64,000 nucleotides of DNA, from the NCBI GenBank assembly GCA_030737835.1, contig JAUJYN010000013.1, positions 4,391,354 through 4,455,353 of the forward strand, read 5' to 3'. The position numbers were made by a program, and so were the translations under genes. Below are positions 47,925 to 59,486 of this stretch, piece by piece (position 1 is the first letter of the stretch; every line of letters starts with the position of its first letter). The notes below the pieces were generated by a model, which had not been told where the DNA came from, searched no databases, and saw only the letters and a program-made list of their open reading frames with translations. This DNA is from Acorus gramineus. Its lineage: Eukaryota > Streptophyta > Magnoliopsida > Acorales > Acoraceae.

Positions 47925-48620
47925 GATTTTTTTTATATTTTTGTTCGGTTCACTTTGGATAAATGAGAATAAGTTATGTATAAGAGATTAAATAAAAGTT
48001 TATGATTTTTTAAATGATAATTATAACCCTATATAAATGGTTTTGTGTTTGAAAATAACTGTGAAAGATATGTATATAATATAATAGATGAGACATGTTT
48101 TCGCAATGTATGGGTTTTAAGTGAGATTTTTTTTTAAAATGACATGTACTTTTATCCATTAACATAATAAACTTTGATAAGCAATTTTAGTATCCCCATA
48201 GAATAGTACTTGGGCATTTTCCTAGCTTAGCCAAATATGTGGCATAAGCTCATCGGCCCCTAATAGTTATATCGGGCTATGCTAAATGAGCAAATTTTTG
48301 TTTGGTTTTGTTTTATGTTATTCTTATTAGGAAACTTAAAAATGACATTTTTGTTTTTTGGTTCACCTTGAATAATATAATGATAAGTGGTGGATAAGAG
48401 TTTATAACTTTTTAAATTGACAATTATACCTTTGAATAAGTGTGAGAGATGTGTGACTGATTTAATAGATATGATACTTTTATATACTATTATGTGAGAT
48501 AAATTTTAAAAAATAACAGAGAAGATATTTTTATTCATTAGCATAGATGAGCCCTGATAAATAATTACGGCATTTTCTTAGAATAATTATCATGCTTTAT
48601 CCTAGCTTATCCAGACATAG
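47925..48620. repeat. Two direct copies of an AT-rich dispersed repeat
   Basis: About 47925-48250 and 48340-48610 share ordered phrases (a GTTCAC(C)TTG block, ATAAGAG-TTTATGA/AACTTTTTAAAT, an ATAATTATAACC/ACAATTATACC block, then a CATTAGCAT/CATTAACAT block). The same family, in the other orientation, occurs near 10.0 kb and 14.85 kb. Confidence 0.5.
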
Positions 48621-48978
48621 CTATCAAAAAATTTTATGGGAAAAACAAACAGCGAATAAATATATTATCTAGTATTCAGCTCTATTCTACGTTAACTCTC
48701 TACCACAAACAGAGGGTTAAAACAAACATTTTTTTCTTATTCTCCTCTATTTCCCCATTATTCCACTCACCATGAATCTTCTATTGTTTTTTTTTTATTT
48801 CAACATCCGTTGGAGGTAGGTCTTTAGACAAGTTTCTCACTCCTACAATTTGGATTAGTTTACGGCCACATGGTTCATGGTGCCAAGGAAAAGAACTATG
48901 TATACACAACACAATGAGGAGATGAAATTTGATGCGTTGGGCATGGTATGGCTTTCACATGGGGATGTGTTGAACTAA

Positions 48979-49221
48979 GGCCTCGTTTGATAACACACTA
49001 AAACACGTTTTGAAAAACAGTTTTTAGCTTTTGATGCTTTATGCACATCTTTTGAGGATGTAATGATGATAACTGTTTTATGAAACATAGTTTCGAGACA
49101 CAAGTCAGAGATAAAATCTATTAATGATGATGTATTTAAGTTCACCTGTTTGATAACAACTTTTAATTTTAGTTTATTAAAAAATTAAAAGCTATTTTTT
49201 AAGACGTTCTCAAACGAGGCC
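48979..49221. mobile_element. Tourist-like MITE
   Basis: A 243-bp element with terminal inverted repeats GGCCTCGTTTGATAAC and GGCCTCGTTTGAGAAC. TAA precedes the left end and TCA follows the right end, so the 3-bp target duplication is imperfect. AT-rich interior without coding capacity. Confidence 0.65.
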
Positions 49222-50562
49222 TCAACAAAGAATTGTATTTGTACGTTGTGTGAGAAAAGAATGAACTGAAAGGTGGAAAATTTGTTCTGCTTGAAGACGA
49301 CTCTAGGGAGGAGGATTAAAAATTAACCTGGTTGAGAGCTTACATTCAAAGTCATTCCTGTTAGTGGCGTAATCAAGAATACTCCACTCAATTAATTAAA
49401 TATTCATAATTTGCAATAGCTACTATATTTTTATTTCATTTAGTATTATTTCTTGTTTTATTTATTCAAAACAAACATGATATGAAAATAAAATTTTTAA
49501 AATATCATTCAACAATTTTAACTTTTTTGCTATTAACTTGTTTGGAGAAAGAGTTCTAAAAAGAGAGAAGACTCTAAAACTATCAAAACAGAAAACGGAG
49601 AGGGAGAGCATCAGAGGATGGAGTTACCTATAGATTAGAAAGAAAAAAAAATTAAAGCATTTATATGACTCCAATGCAAGCCTCTAAATATGAAAGGTAA
49701 AACCTCCATTTTTGAAGGATATTTCTTTTTGTAGAGGGTTGTACTCCAATCATCCTTCTCCATTTTTCTTATAATTTTTGCTTGGTTGAATTTTTAAATA
49801 TTTTTATTAAAAAATGTAATGATATGATGTTTTATGATTTGATTAACCATTAATAAGTTATAAATAAAAAGTGAACATTATGTGTAAAAAATGATTTATA
49901 AAAGATAAAAAATAATTTGATATGTATGTCATTTAACTTATGAGAGGTGATAAAACCGGAAAAAAAAATCATTATCCAAGTATATATGATTTTAAAAAAA
50001 GTTTGTGGGCTACAAGCCAGAGTTGAAAATATCATTTTTTTTTATTTTTAATATCTATTTACTTACCGTCAAGACTGTTTGCTCTTTCCTTTTACACATT
50101 TCTCCTCTCTTTCATGTCGAATAGAATCTCCATTAACTTGTAGATTATGTTTTCAAGTTATATCCAACAAAAAAAAAACAGAATCAATGTAGAAATGGAC
50201 CACATCTTACGGAGGAAATGAAAGTGAAAGGGTCATTTGAAATCTCAAGATTCACTTCCTAATTACCTTTAGCTCCAATGACAAAACAATATAATCATTG
50301 ACCTGCAAATGGGATAAAAATGAAGTAAAAACCATCTGATGCAAAACTCAACAGTCAAATAACTACCGTCAATTTTTTTTTATTAATCAGGTGTGCATAA
50401 TCATTCATCTAAATTGTATGAGACACATGGTGCTGTTATCTTTTTGGATTTCGGACTAATAAAACATATTCATTCTAAGTATCAAATTCCTAATCTTTAC
50501 AAAATACAGAACCATATAATAGACCATCTTATTGGCATTTTCACAAAAAAACTTTCCATAGA
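49222..50562. other. AT-rich intergenic DNA downstream of the receptor kinase
   Basis: No gene recognised. It holds the 3' flank of the kinase gene ending at 50563; no polyadenylation signal stands out among many A/T-rich matches. Confidence 0.4.
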
Positions 50563-51692
50563 TCACATGCTCTCAGATGTTAGAGATGTGGTATCCTTTA
50601 GAGTAGAAGAACTTTGTAGCTCTAATGGTTCTCCGGTGGATGAAGGAAAGAATGGCTTTGGTGGAATTTCAATGCCTTCATTTCCCTCCAGCATGTCCAA
50701 GACTTTATCTATTGAAGGCCGATCAGAGGGACTTATCTGTATGCACCACAGGCCTACCAGTACCATCTTCCTAGCAATGCACAACCCTTCATCGTCCACA
50801 ACCGCGATATCATTCCATCGATCTAGTTGGGTGTAAATCCAATCTGGAAAGTACGACATACTAGACCGCCCATCTTCAAATTCTTCGTTCTTCCTTCCTA
50901 CGATCATGTCTAGTAGCAACATCCCATAGCTATAAACATCACATTTATGTGTAACACCACCTACACTCCTCATAAAAACTTCTGGAGCTATATAACCTAT
51001 CGTCCCTCGAGCGCATGTCAAGGAGACCACACTATTCTTTCGAGAGTACAACTTTGCTAGTCCAAAATCAGATATCTTTGGATGATAATCATGGTCTAAC
51101 AACACATTATGGGGCTTAATATCCAAGTGTAAAATCCGTGTGTCACAGCCATTGTGCATATACTGTATGCCATTCGCGATGCCTATTGCAATCTCTAGCA
51201 ATTTCTCTCGGCCTAGACTATGTTTCACCTCTTCATTGGAGATCAAGTCTCCAAGTGATCCATTGGGCATATATTCATATATTAGAGCTCTTCTCAACCC
51301 TTCGCAACAGAAGCCAAGTAGCCTTATAATGTTGAAGTGGTGGATTCTACCAATGGTTGCAACTTCATTGATGAAATCATGACCATTGTCCTTGGACTTC
51401 ACTAAGATCTTTGCAGCAATGGGGTGACCATCTGCTAGTTTCCCTTCATAAACACTCCTATAACCACCTTGGCCTAATTTATCCCGGAAGCCATTTGTAA
51501 ATCTTTTTAACTTCAAGTATGAGAATTTTGTGGGAAGTATTGAACAATAATCTTTCATAAATTTCTCCACATTGATATTATCAGCTTTGCTCCTCCCTTT
51601 GTAGAAAATATTGAAGATACATGAGTTTCTTTGTCTGAGAAAGATCATGAATGCAACTACTAAGATAATAATAGCTGCAATTGTGAAGGTTC
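50563..51692 (-). CDS. Exon 3: transmembrane segment and non-RD kinase domain
   Basis: Begins after a TTGCAG acceptor with two bases completing a Gly codon, then TFTIAAIIILVVAFMIFL (membrane) and a full kinase. Landmarks, numbered in the joined protein: Gly-rich loop GQGGYRSV 344-351, where the usual third Gly is Arg; VAIK-type Lys365; alpha-C Glu380 (FINEVATIGRIHH); catalytic loop LHLDIKPHNVLLD with Asp461 and Asn466, with Leu in place of the RD Arg; DFG at 479-481; APE at 506-508. The sequence is typical of LRK10L-2 kinases, which are non-RD. No frameshift or stop is present. The ATG at 51648 is internal to the membrane segment and not a natural start. Confidence 0.9.
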
Positions 51693-54600
51693 CTGCAAGT
51701 TATTATGAAGAGAATAAGAATAATAAATAGAGCGGAATTATATAGAATGATTCGGTTTCTAAGACCAAATTGATCTATTGACTTTATGAATTAAGCAAGA
51801 GATAACTGTTGAAATGAAATTGTAAATTGAAAAATCAATGGCAACAGTGATCCAGGCAAGTAAAGTGAAATACCTATTGCAATCTTTCTTGCGATTGTAT
51901 TATGACTTCCTGCAAGGTGCAGAGCCATTTTTATTAGTCATACAATATATGTTGGTAATTGTAGTTCAAAATCTATGAAGAGATGCTTCTAATTACCCCC
52001 GTTTGGTAGAAGAATAGATGTGAAATATGGTAAAACATGGGTGAATATATAAGCTTTAAAAACTTATTTGTCTATAAAGAATACATGTCTATAACTATAT
52101 TATAATATGTGAGAATAAGATGATATTGATATTCCAAGTCTCTCTAAAATTGTTTTATTCCACTCAATTTATTCCATGATAAAAGGGACTCCCATATCAA
52201 ATCATCTGTCATCGCATCTTATAAATTAGGAGATTCACATGTTAAATAATTTTTCTATCTTTTCAGAAAATTTGGATATTGTATTTAAGGATAGAGAAAA
52301 AAAAAAAGAAAAAAAAATATACTAATCCCAAAAGTCGTCCTAAAAAACATTACGAAATGCAATATGGAGGGGGGGGGGGTAGTGGATTTAGATTTTAACG
52401 GATTTCTGTGAATATTATTTAAATGAGATAGACTTTTGTAGACTTTGCAGACTTTCACAAATTGAACTCTCATAAACTTTTACAGATTTTCACATATTAA
52501 TTTTGGTTGACTTTCATAAATGGATTTCTATTGACTCTTATAATCATTTCACATACTTTTATAAACTTTCACAGATGAACTTCTATTGACACCCGTCAAC
52601 TTTCATACACTTGTTTTTAGATTTTTAAAATAACAAGTTCAAACAAAAGTTTATCCAACGTTATCAACTTGAGAATCATTATATGAAAATATGTCATTCA
52701 AATAAATGACAAAAAAATTCAAATTTAACATGAATTATTCATACCAAACACAATATGTAATTTATTTAATAAATATCAATCTTCATATATCTAAAATGCA
52801 TATTATTACAATGACATCATAAAGTGTAATTTATTTAATAAATATTACATCACTAAAAAAAATGAAACAAAATCATACATTAAATTAGTTAAAATAAAAT
52901 GAAATAAAAGTAGTCAATATTACGTACGAGGTGATATCAATATTTCATATATATATGCACATCTATCAAAATAAAAAAGATGATAAATAGAAAAATTATA
53001 AAAAAAAACTAGAACAAATATGAAAGAAATGAAATAACTAACATCCATAAAAAAACAACATAATAATAAAAAATTAGAAAAAGAAATTAATTTTGTGAAA
53101 AAAAAAAATATTCACAATGTTAGAATAAAAGTTTATGAGAATTCTTGGGTGGGATTGTGAAATGACGTTTTCTTTTAGGGGGAGGGAATCAATTCGCGCT
53201 TTGACGGATTTCTACGGACATTATTTAAATAATTGGCTTTTGTAGACTTTCAAAAATTGAATCTCATAGACTTTCACATACTTTCACAAATTGACTCTTA
53301 TTGAATTTCACATACTTTTGTAGAATTTCACATATTAACTCTCATGGATTTTCACAAACTTTTGTAAACTTTCACAGATAGATTTTTGTTACCTCTCATA
53401 AGTAGGCCTGTCAATCGGACGGATGCGGATCAGATAGGCCCATATCCGTATCCGTATCCGATATCTGACTGATATTCCAAAACCATAATCCTATCCAATC
53501 TGAAAATCTGGATACGGATTCAGATAATATCCGAACCAGATTAAAATATAAAATAAAATCTTAAGTCCTAACATGGTTAAATAGGTATTCACCAAAGACA
53601 TAAAAACATAAATCCTAATATAGTTAAACAAGTATCCAACATGGTTAAATAGGTTTGTGTTTTGCCCTAGATCATGAGCCATTGGATTTTCATCTAAATG
53701 TTGAAACTAATTCTAACATATATAAATAAAATAACAATTCGGATACGGATATTGTTCGGATCGGATATAGGCTATATCCGATCCGATCCAAAAATTTTCG
53801 GATACGGATAATTTGGTTCGGATACGGATACGGATACGGATTTTCGGATATCGGATATTTTCTGCATTTTTTTATACGGATTCGGATCGGATACGGATAT
53901 TTTTTTGGATAATTGACAGGCTTACTCATAGGCTTTCGTAAACTTGTTTTTGGATTTTTAAAATAACAAATTCAAAAATAAGTTTATCCGCCATAACCAA
54001 CATGAGTATCATTAAATGAAAATATATCATTCAAATAAATAACAAAAAAAAAATTCAAATATTCAAATTCAACATGAATTTGAATACCCAACATAAAGTG
54101 TAGTTTGTTTAACAAATAGTGATCTTCACATATATGAAATGCATACTGCTATAATCTTATCATTAAACAAAAATAGAAAAATCCTCTAGACGGATCAAAT
54201 CAAACAATATAGGATTTACAAATCCATAGACATGGATTTTTTGTCTATGAAAATTCTAATTGACTGCCTCCACCTTATATTTCTCTCAAAAGTTCTCAAA
54301 AGTCCATAGTTCATCAGTCATGAAAATTTTCACAAATCATATTTAAATTTAAAAACATATGACAGTATGTGTATAATGAGGAGTTTCAATCGAATAACAC
54401 TTGATCTTTTGTCCACGAATTGATGTCTCATCGAATAACGCTTAATTTTTTATCCATGAAATAATGTCTCAAGTGAAGAATTTTTTACTTTGGTCCACGA
54501 ATTGATGTTTCGATCGATTAACGCTAGGCTTTTTATTCACAAATTAATATCTCAATTAAATAACGCTTGACTTTTTATCAAAGAGCTAATGCCCTAATTA

Positions 54601-56768
54601 AATAATATAGGATTTACAAATCCATGAACATTAATTTTTTATCAATAAAAATACTAATCAATTACCCACACGTAATTTTTCTTATAATATAATTTATGGG
54701 CACCAACAGACTTTCACATCGTCACCGACTCCATTGACTTTCAAAGTCTCCGATGAACAAAAATAAAAATAAAAATAAGGAAAAAATTGATATAACTTCT
54801 TAGAAACTTATGAAAATAAAAAAAATTCTTATAAAATTAATAAATCCTATTAGGTTCATATCTTATTAGACAATATTTATTTAAATCCCTATCGTAACTG
54901 AAACTAACTAGATCTGTAATTGATTCTAACTATACATGATAAATTACTGTAATACCCTTTTATTATTTATTTGATAAATTATTGTAATACACTAACCAGA
55001 TTTGTGAATGACTTTAAGACGATTTATTAGTTTTACAGAGAACTTTTCCGACTTTTATAAGTTTCAAGGGAGTTATATCGATTTTTTCCTATTTTACTGT
55101 TGATGAGTATAGAATAGCTGGTAAATTTTCAATAAAAGACGGGGTATTATTGTTATCAAAAGGATTAATTCATATTTTTCATATTTTGTAAGGATTTATT
55201 TGAATGTCATTTATTGGAACTTCACTTAATAAACCGAATATTCTTAAAATATTTTTCGGGACTAAATCCGTTAACCATGAGTACTTTATGGGGACCTGTT
55301 ATGATTTTTCAATTTTACATAGACTAAAATGATTTAGCTAAATTTCCATAGAGTTTAATCAATTTTTCCCTTGAAATAAATAACAAAAAAATTGAAATAA
55401 CCATGAAAATCACTGTATGACCTCGATTACCAATCGAAATCCATTTTCACCAACCGCAGACAAATCAAGAACAAGAAACATAGAAACAGAGATGGACAGA
55501 ACGATTAAGAGAATTATACATGTGTTGTGCAATCGTGTTCCTGTAAACCATCGTCGCATAAACAACCCGCGAACTCGAACCCAGTTACAGCCCTGTCCAA
55601 GTTAGGTTCAACCCGACCCAAGTTACAGCCTAAACTCGAACCCAGTTACAGCCCTACCTAACAACGAACCCAAACAAAAATCGGTGGGCGCGCAAAAAAA
55701 TAAAATGTCTCATAAATAAAGAACAGCATAAAAGCCCCACCACGCGGTCCAACAGATCACCCACTCATGTTGACTTGAGAGAAACTCTCCAAAAGCACAA
55801 CTCCCTCCCTCTTACCACCCCCCAAAAAAAGAAAGAAAAAATCACCGATTGCAATAAAAATCCAATCAAAATCAGTGCGACCCAATCAAACAATAAAATC
55901 CGAAGCAAACGCAAAATTCATAAAACGCATGGAGATAATTCAAGAGCAAGAAACGTAGAAACAAAGAGATTGAATTGATAAAGCGAATTGTACCTCTGCA
56001 ATTGTGTCCTTGTAAATCATCGCGGCATAAACAACCCGCGAATTTGATCCCCTGATTGTTTTTGTCGTAAAAACACGACCCGTCGCTTTTCTCGCACGCC
56101 CCGCAATTTCGATCGGACACCCAATTCAGCTCAAACCCCAGATTCAACACGTGCCCAAAATTATTTTGCAGATCCGACAAATACCCAGAGTCGTTTACCG
56201 GCAACATCAAGGCCTCTTTGCAAAAGGAGTACCAATCTGTTTCCAAGAGGTCATCTGGGATGACATACGAGTTTTTCAGGCAAGAGAGAGGATTGAGTTT
56301 GAAGCCTTTAATGTTTGGGATGGAGGGGCCGGTGTCGCAATTAAATAAGAAAGTGAGGTTCAGATCACTGGGGGTGTAATGGAAGAAATTCAGGGAGTGG
56401 TCGAAGGTGAAGTTGTGGCTTGGTCGGGGACATGGTTGGTTGTAGACGTCGATGTCGACGAGGGTGACCTTGAGAGCTTTGTAGTCTATGGCGGTGACGA
56501 AGTAATCGTCGTTGGGGAGGTGAAGTATTGGGTATTTTTCGTTGCTTGATTTGCAGGTGAGACCAAAGCCAGGGTAGCCGCAGTAGGAGGTGTTGGTAGT
56601 GGTGATGGTGGTTGAAGAGTTTAGCCAGAAGGGGTATCGGATGCTGATGTCCCCGCACTTTGATGGAGGTGGGCAGGTCTGGTTGGAGACGGCATGTGTG
56701 ATGGAGGAGGTGAAGAAGAAGAGGAATATGATGAGGGTGGTGGAGATGGGGATGGAGAGAAGGGCCAT
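50563..56768 (-). CDS. Complete LRK10-like receptor kinase gene (3 exons, 646 aa)
   Basis: Exons 55994-56768, 51874-51909 and 50563-51692. All junctions use GT-AG, both introns are phase 1, and the total of 1941 nt gives 646 residues, normal for LRK10L receptors. Residues 1-24 are a signal peptide; about 30-258 form the GUB_WAK_bind and WAK-associated ectodomain; 268-289 are a membrane segment (IAIGTFTIAAIIILVVAFMI); 335-620 are a Ser/Thr kinase; the tail is Ser/Thr-rich. It should sit in the plasma membrane and link wall or defence ligands to phosphorylation. Intron 1 (4084 bp) contains a hAT element, duplicated AT-rich blocks and a relic exon. The exon pairing is inferred from strand, order, phase and family structure; a transcript is needed to prove it. 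Confidence 0.78.
51874..51909 (-). CDS. Exon 2: 36-nt juxtamembrane micro-exon
   Basis: Bounded by an acceptor CTTGCAG and a donor GTATTT, it begins with two bases and ends with one, so it is symmetric (phase 1-1) and encodes SHNTIARKIAI between ectodomain and membrane segment. Because it is symmetric it could be skipped without a frameshift. Recognised only from splice signals, phase and position. Confidence 0.62.
   Translation of the reverse strand, partial: EVIIQSQERLQ
52376..54130. repeat. Direct duplication of an AT-rich block, one copy interrupted
   Basis: Copy 1 (about 52376-52800) and copy 2 (about 53166-54130) share a run of AGACTTTCACAAATTGA-like phrases, then GGATTTTTAAAATAACAAATTC and a CATTCAAATAAATGACAAAAA block. 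Copy 2 is interrupted at 53403-53924 by the hAT element; copy 1 shows the equivalent uninterrupted site. Confidence 0.7.
53403..53924. mobile_element. hAT-type non-autonomous element (GGATACGGAT-rich ends)
   Basis: Left end TAGGCCTGTCAATCGG and right end, in complement, TAAGCCTGTCAATTAT bound a 522-bp element flanked by CTCATAAG (53395-53402) and CTCATAGG (53925-53932), an 8-bp target duplication with one mismatch. Subterminal zones are arrays of GGATACGGAT and ATCCGTATCC. The duplicated host block at 52376-52800 provides the empty site. No transposase. Confidence 0.85.
54388..54603. repeat. Degenerate tandem array of about 50-bp units
   Basis: Four to five diverged units with the pattern TCGAATAACGCTTGA, CTTTTTATCCACGAA, TTGATGTCTCAA. 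The array is flanked by two copies of AATATAGGATTTACAAATCC (about 54207 and 54605). Confidence 0.6.
55455..55600 (-). pseudogene. Relic of another ectodomain exon 1 (3' end only)
   Basis: On the minus strand it reads FAGCLCDDGLQEHDCTTH, matching the last 18 residues of the 55994 and 13417 exons, followed by diverged intron sequence that also aligns. Everything 5' of FAGCLC has been replaced by short repeats of CGAACCCAGTTACAGCCC (55580-55650). A remnant of a seventh family member or of a local partial duplication. Confidence 0.72.
55994..56768 (-). CDS. Exon 1 of the receptor kinase: signal peptide and ectodomain
   Basis: ATG at 56768 opens MALLSIPISTTLIIFLFFF, followed by CPPPSKCGDISIRYPFWLN, YCGYPGFGLTC, multiple N-glycosylation sites, and FELNWVSDRNCGACEKSDGSC with GCLCRDDLQGHNC. 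Donor GTACAA after 55994 leaves phase 1; without splicing the frame would stop at 55872. About 95 percent like the 13417-14191 protein by eye. The similarity between the two loci extends into intron 1 but stops about 25 bp upstream of the ATG, so the promoters differ. Confidence 0.85.
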
Positions 56769-57865
56769 TGGAGAGGAAGGATGATGACATGGAAATTAAG
56801 AATTTTTATGTGATGATGTATGCGATGGATCATTGACCTGCTAGTCCGTCCAACGAAATTGCAGCTGCCCCCACCGGGCCCATCGAAATAAGTGTGGAGG
56901 GTTGTTAATCGAGAAAAATGAGGGGAAAAAAAAAATAACCACTAAAAAAACTGGTGTTTGTGTTATACAAATAGAGAAATTTTTTTTTTATTATTTTCTA
57001 CGAAAAAAAATTTTCCTTACTTTAGAGGATGGAAAGTGAAAGAATATGTAAATTTCTCTCAACGCATCAACAAAAACAATCCGATCGATAAACATTCATG
57101 TAAGATCTCCATTTCATGATCTTTGCTCTTTTTTTTTTCTATTTATTCATATTTGATTTATTGAATGTTTTTTTTTTTGTATTTTATTTTTGCTTAATCT
57201 ATCTAGTTTGAGATTTTAAATCTATTTGTGTTTTTTATTTTTGTATTTGTTGAATAGACAATACTAGTCTTCCTCAACGCACGATGTGCGTCAAAATAAA
57301 AATAATATTAATAAAACATATAATATTTTGTACATATTTTAAAAAAAAATTATATGAAATAATATTAATAAAACTCATTTAACACAGTCTAAAATGCATG
57401 TTATTTTCAATTCGTGAATAGTAAGTCACATAACATATTCACAATCTTATATGTTAAAAACGTCCACATAGATCTGAATATATCCGGACCTTCATAAAAT
57501 TTATCATATAAAAAAAACACATCAATTCATCATCGTCCAATTAGTTTACCCTTGAATCTCATTTCATGAATTACGAATAACTATAAATACTTATTTGTTT
57601 TAGAAAATTTATAATAGATATTAATGTGTAATCTTATGTGTAAAATATGATATTCGGGGGTAATGTATATTATAATGATATCATAAATTATATTATTTTA
57701 TTTTCAAATTTTCAAAATTTTTAATTAATTTGTTAAAATGTTAATTAAAACCATATATTTATACACATTTATTTTTGAAATTAAGGATTTGTAAAATTCA
57801 ATAAGATAGATTATGTGATTCTCTCACATTATCCTTTAAATTTAGGAAAAAATTCATACAACCCC
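56769..57865. other. Upstream region of the receptor kinase gene and AT-rich DNA
   Basis: The first 200 bp would hold the promoter; it lacks the CT microsatellite seen before the 14191 and 47616 starts. The rest is AT-rich with poly-T and poly-A runs and no recognised gene. Confidence 0.4.
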
Positions 57866-58339
57866 CTGAAATCCATATAATCCCTTGGTTTTTCTTAAAA
57901 TCCATATAACCCCCTGAAAACACCTAGTAAATCCAAATAACCCCCTGAATAAAATTTTTATTTATAGATGATGAATATTTTGTAAATATTTCGTTTGATT
58001 AACCTTGACTCAAGACACAATATGCTAAAAAACCACTATAATGTGTTAAAAATGCAAAAACTCCTATGAAAATGATGATTTTAACATCTCTAGATATATT
58101 ATAAAACTCAATCTGGATGGGTAAAATTGTCATTTATAGAAGATTTTTCACATTTTTAACACATTATAAGATTTTTTTGACATACTGTGTTTTCTACCAG
58201 AATTAACTAAACATAATATTCACAAAATATTCATCATCTGTAACGTAAATTTTATTCAGGGGGTTATTTAGATTTACTAGGTGTTTTCAGGGGGGTTATA
58301 TGAATTTTAAGAAAACTCAGGGAGTTATATGGATTTCAG
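57866..58339. mobile_element. Foldback-type element with long inverted repeats
   Basis: A 474-bp segment whose left arm (about 57866-58010) and right arm (about 58190-58339) are inverted copies over roughly 150 bp, starting CTGAAATCCATATAA and containing AACCCCCTGAAAACACC and GATGATGAATATTTTGT in the same order. No target duplication was identified. No coding capacity. Confidence 0.7.
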
Positions 58340-58587
58340 TTAGTTTATTGTAACGACTATGGTTTTCCTAGACGTTTCTTAATTTTGTGCATTGAGTCAT
58401 ATTCCTATAAGGTTCGGGAGGACTTATATATATCCAATTTTAGAATTTAAGGTATGGTTGGAATCGTTATTCTGTTAGCTTTTCAGCACTTTTTACGGAT
58501 CTTGAATCGGATGAGTATCGATCAAGTTATGGGTCAAAGTGCGCCGAGAGGTCGAGCAGAGGAAATAGTGACGGCTCATGTGGGAGC

Positions 58588-58677
58588 CGTCGGTGTTGTG
58601 ACGGATCCAATAGGAGCCATCGGTATTGTGACGGATCCAATAGGAGCCATCGATCTGGAAACAGTTTCAAACTCGAA
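58588..58677 (+). repeat. Three 30-bp tandem repeats in the LTR
   Basis: Three units of the form TGTGACGGATCCAATAGGAG plus CCATCGGTAT; the first is diverged (GACGGCTCATGTGGGAGCCG). Each holds a GGAGCC core that is repeated as palindromes near 60973-61027. Confidence 0.7.
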
Positions 58678-59486
58678 TAATTCAGTTTTTAGAAGGTTTT
58701 AATGTGATTTATTTGATTGATTGGTGTCGATTTGTTGTCCCCACGTGTATAAGCTTATATATGCCCTCTTCCTCTCTCTTCTTTGCATTGAAACCCTAAA
58801 GCATAAAGCCTCTCTTTCTTCTTCTTCTTCTCTTGTTTTCAGCACCATTGTTGAGGAGCTCGGGAAGGGAGTTTGAACAAAGATTTTGTGAGTATTATCC
58901 TCTGTTGTGAAGTGTTTTCAAATGATAATGATCCCCTTTAGAGATCTCCTTTATATGATTTAGGTTTTAGGTTTTTCCAACAAAAGAATGGTTTCTTCTT
59001 CTTAATTTTTAAAGCATTTTTGTGTGATTCGGATCCTTATATTATACCAATGATATGTCGATGATTTCACGATGTTTTTATAGGTTTTTGATGATGTATT
59101 AGATCTCATGTATGTACTTCGGATTTCATTGATCTCTTAAGTTTCCTTGAGTTTTTCGTAGTTTTGATGGATTTCATATGATTTTCGGATCCTTATGTTA
59201 TAACTGTGAAATCATGAAGTTTTCAAAGTATTTTCCAAATCTTTCATGTCAAAATAAAGGGGATATGTATATATTATGTCTAAGGTTGTTTATTAAAGAT
59301 AGAAAGCATGTTTATAATCCTTTAAAGTCTTGTTTTAACCCTTATATGCATAGATCTGAACCTAAGCATGTTTTCATGATTATTTTAGAGTTTTTTAATA
59401 GATCCATGTTAGTTGTTTCTACATATGATGGATCTATGGTTTTCAAGGATTTTTGTAATATGGTTTAATGTTTTTTTTATATATAT

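Larger units (their letters stand above)
51910..55993. other. Intron 1 of the receptor kinase gene
   Basis: AT-rich, 4084 bp. It contains part of a dispersed repeat (about 52000-52200), a direct duplication (52376-52850 and 53166-54130) whose second copy holds a hAT element, a degenerate array (54388-54603) and a relic exon (55455-55600). Confidence 0.6.

Noticed and set aside
53690..53929. 79-aa Tyr/Pro/Ile/Arg-rich ORF
   Set aside because: Translation of the GGATACGGAT subterminal repeats of the hAT element.
58454..58702. 82-aa ORF with Gly/Ala/Ile repeats
   Set aside because: It arises from the 30-bp tandem repeats in the Gypsy LTR and has no homology I recognise.
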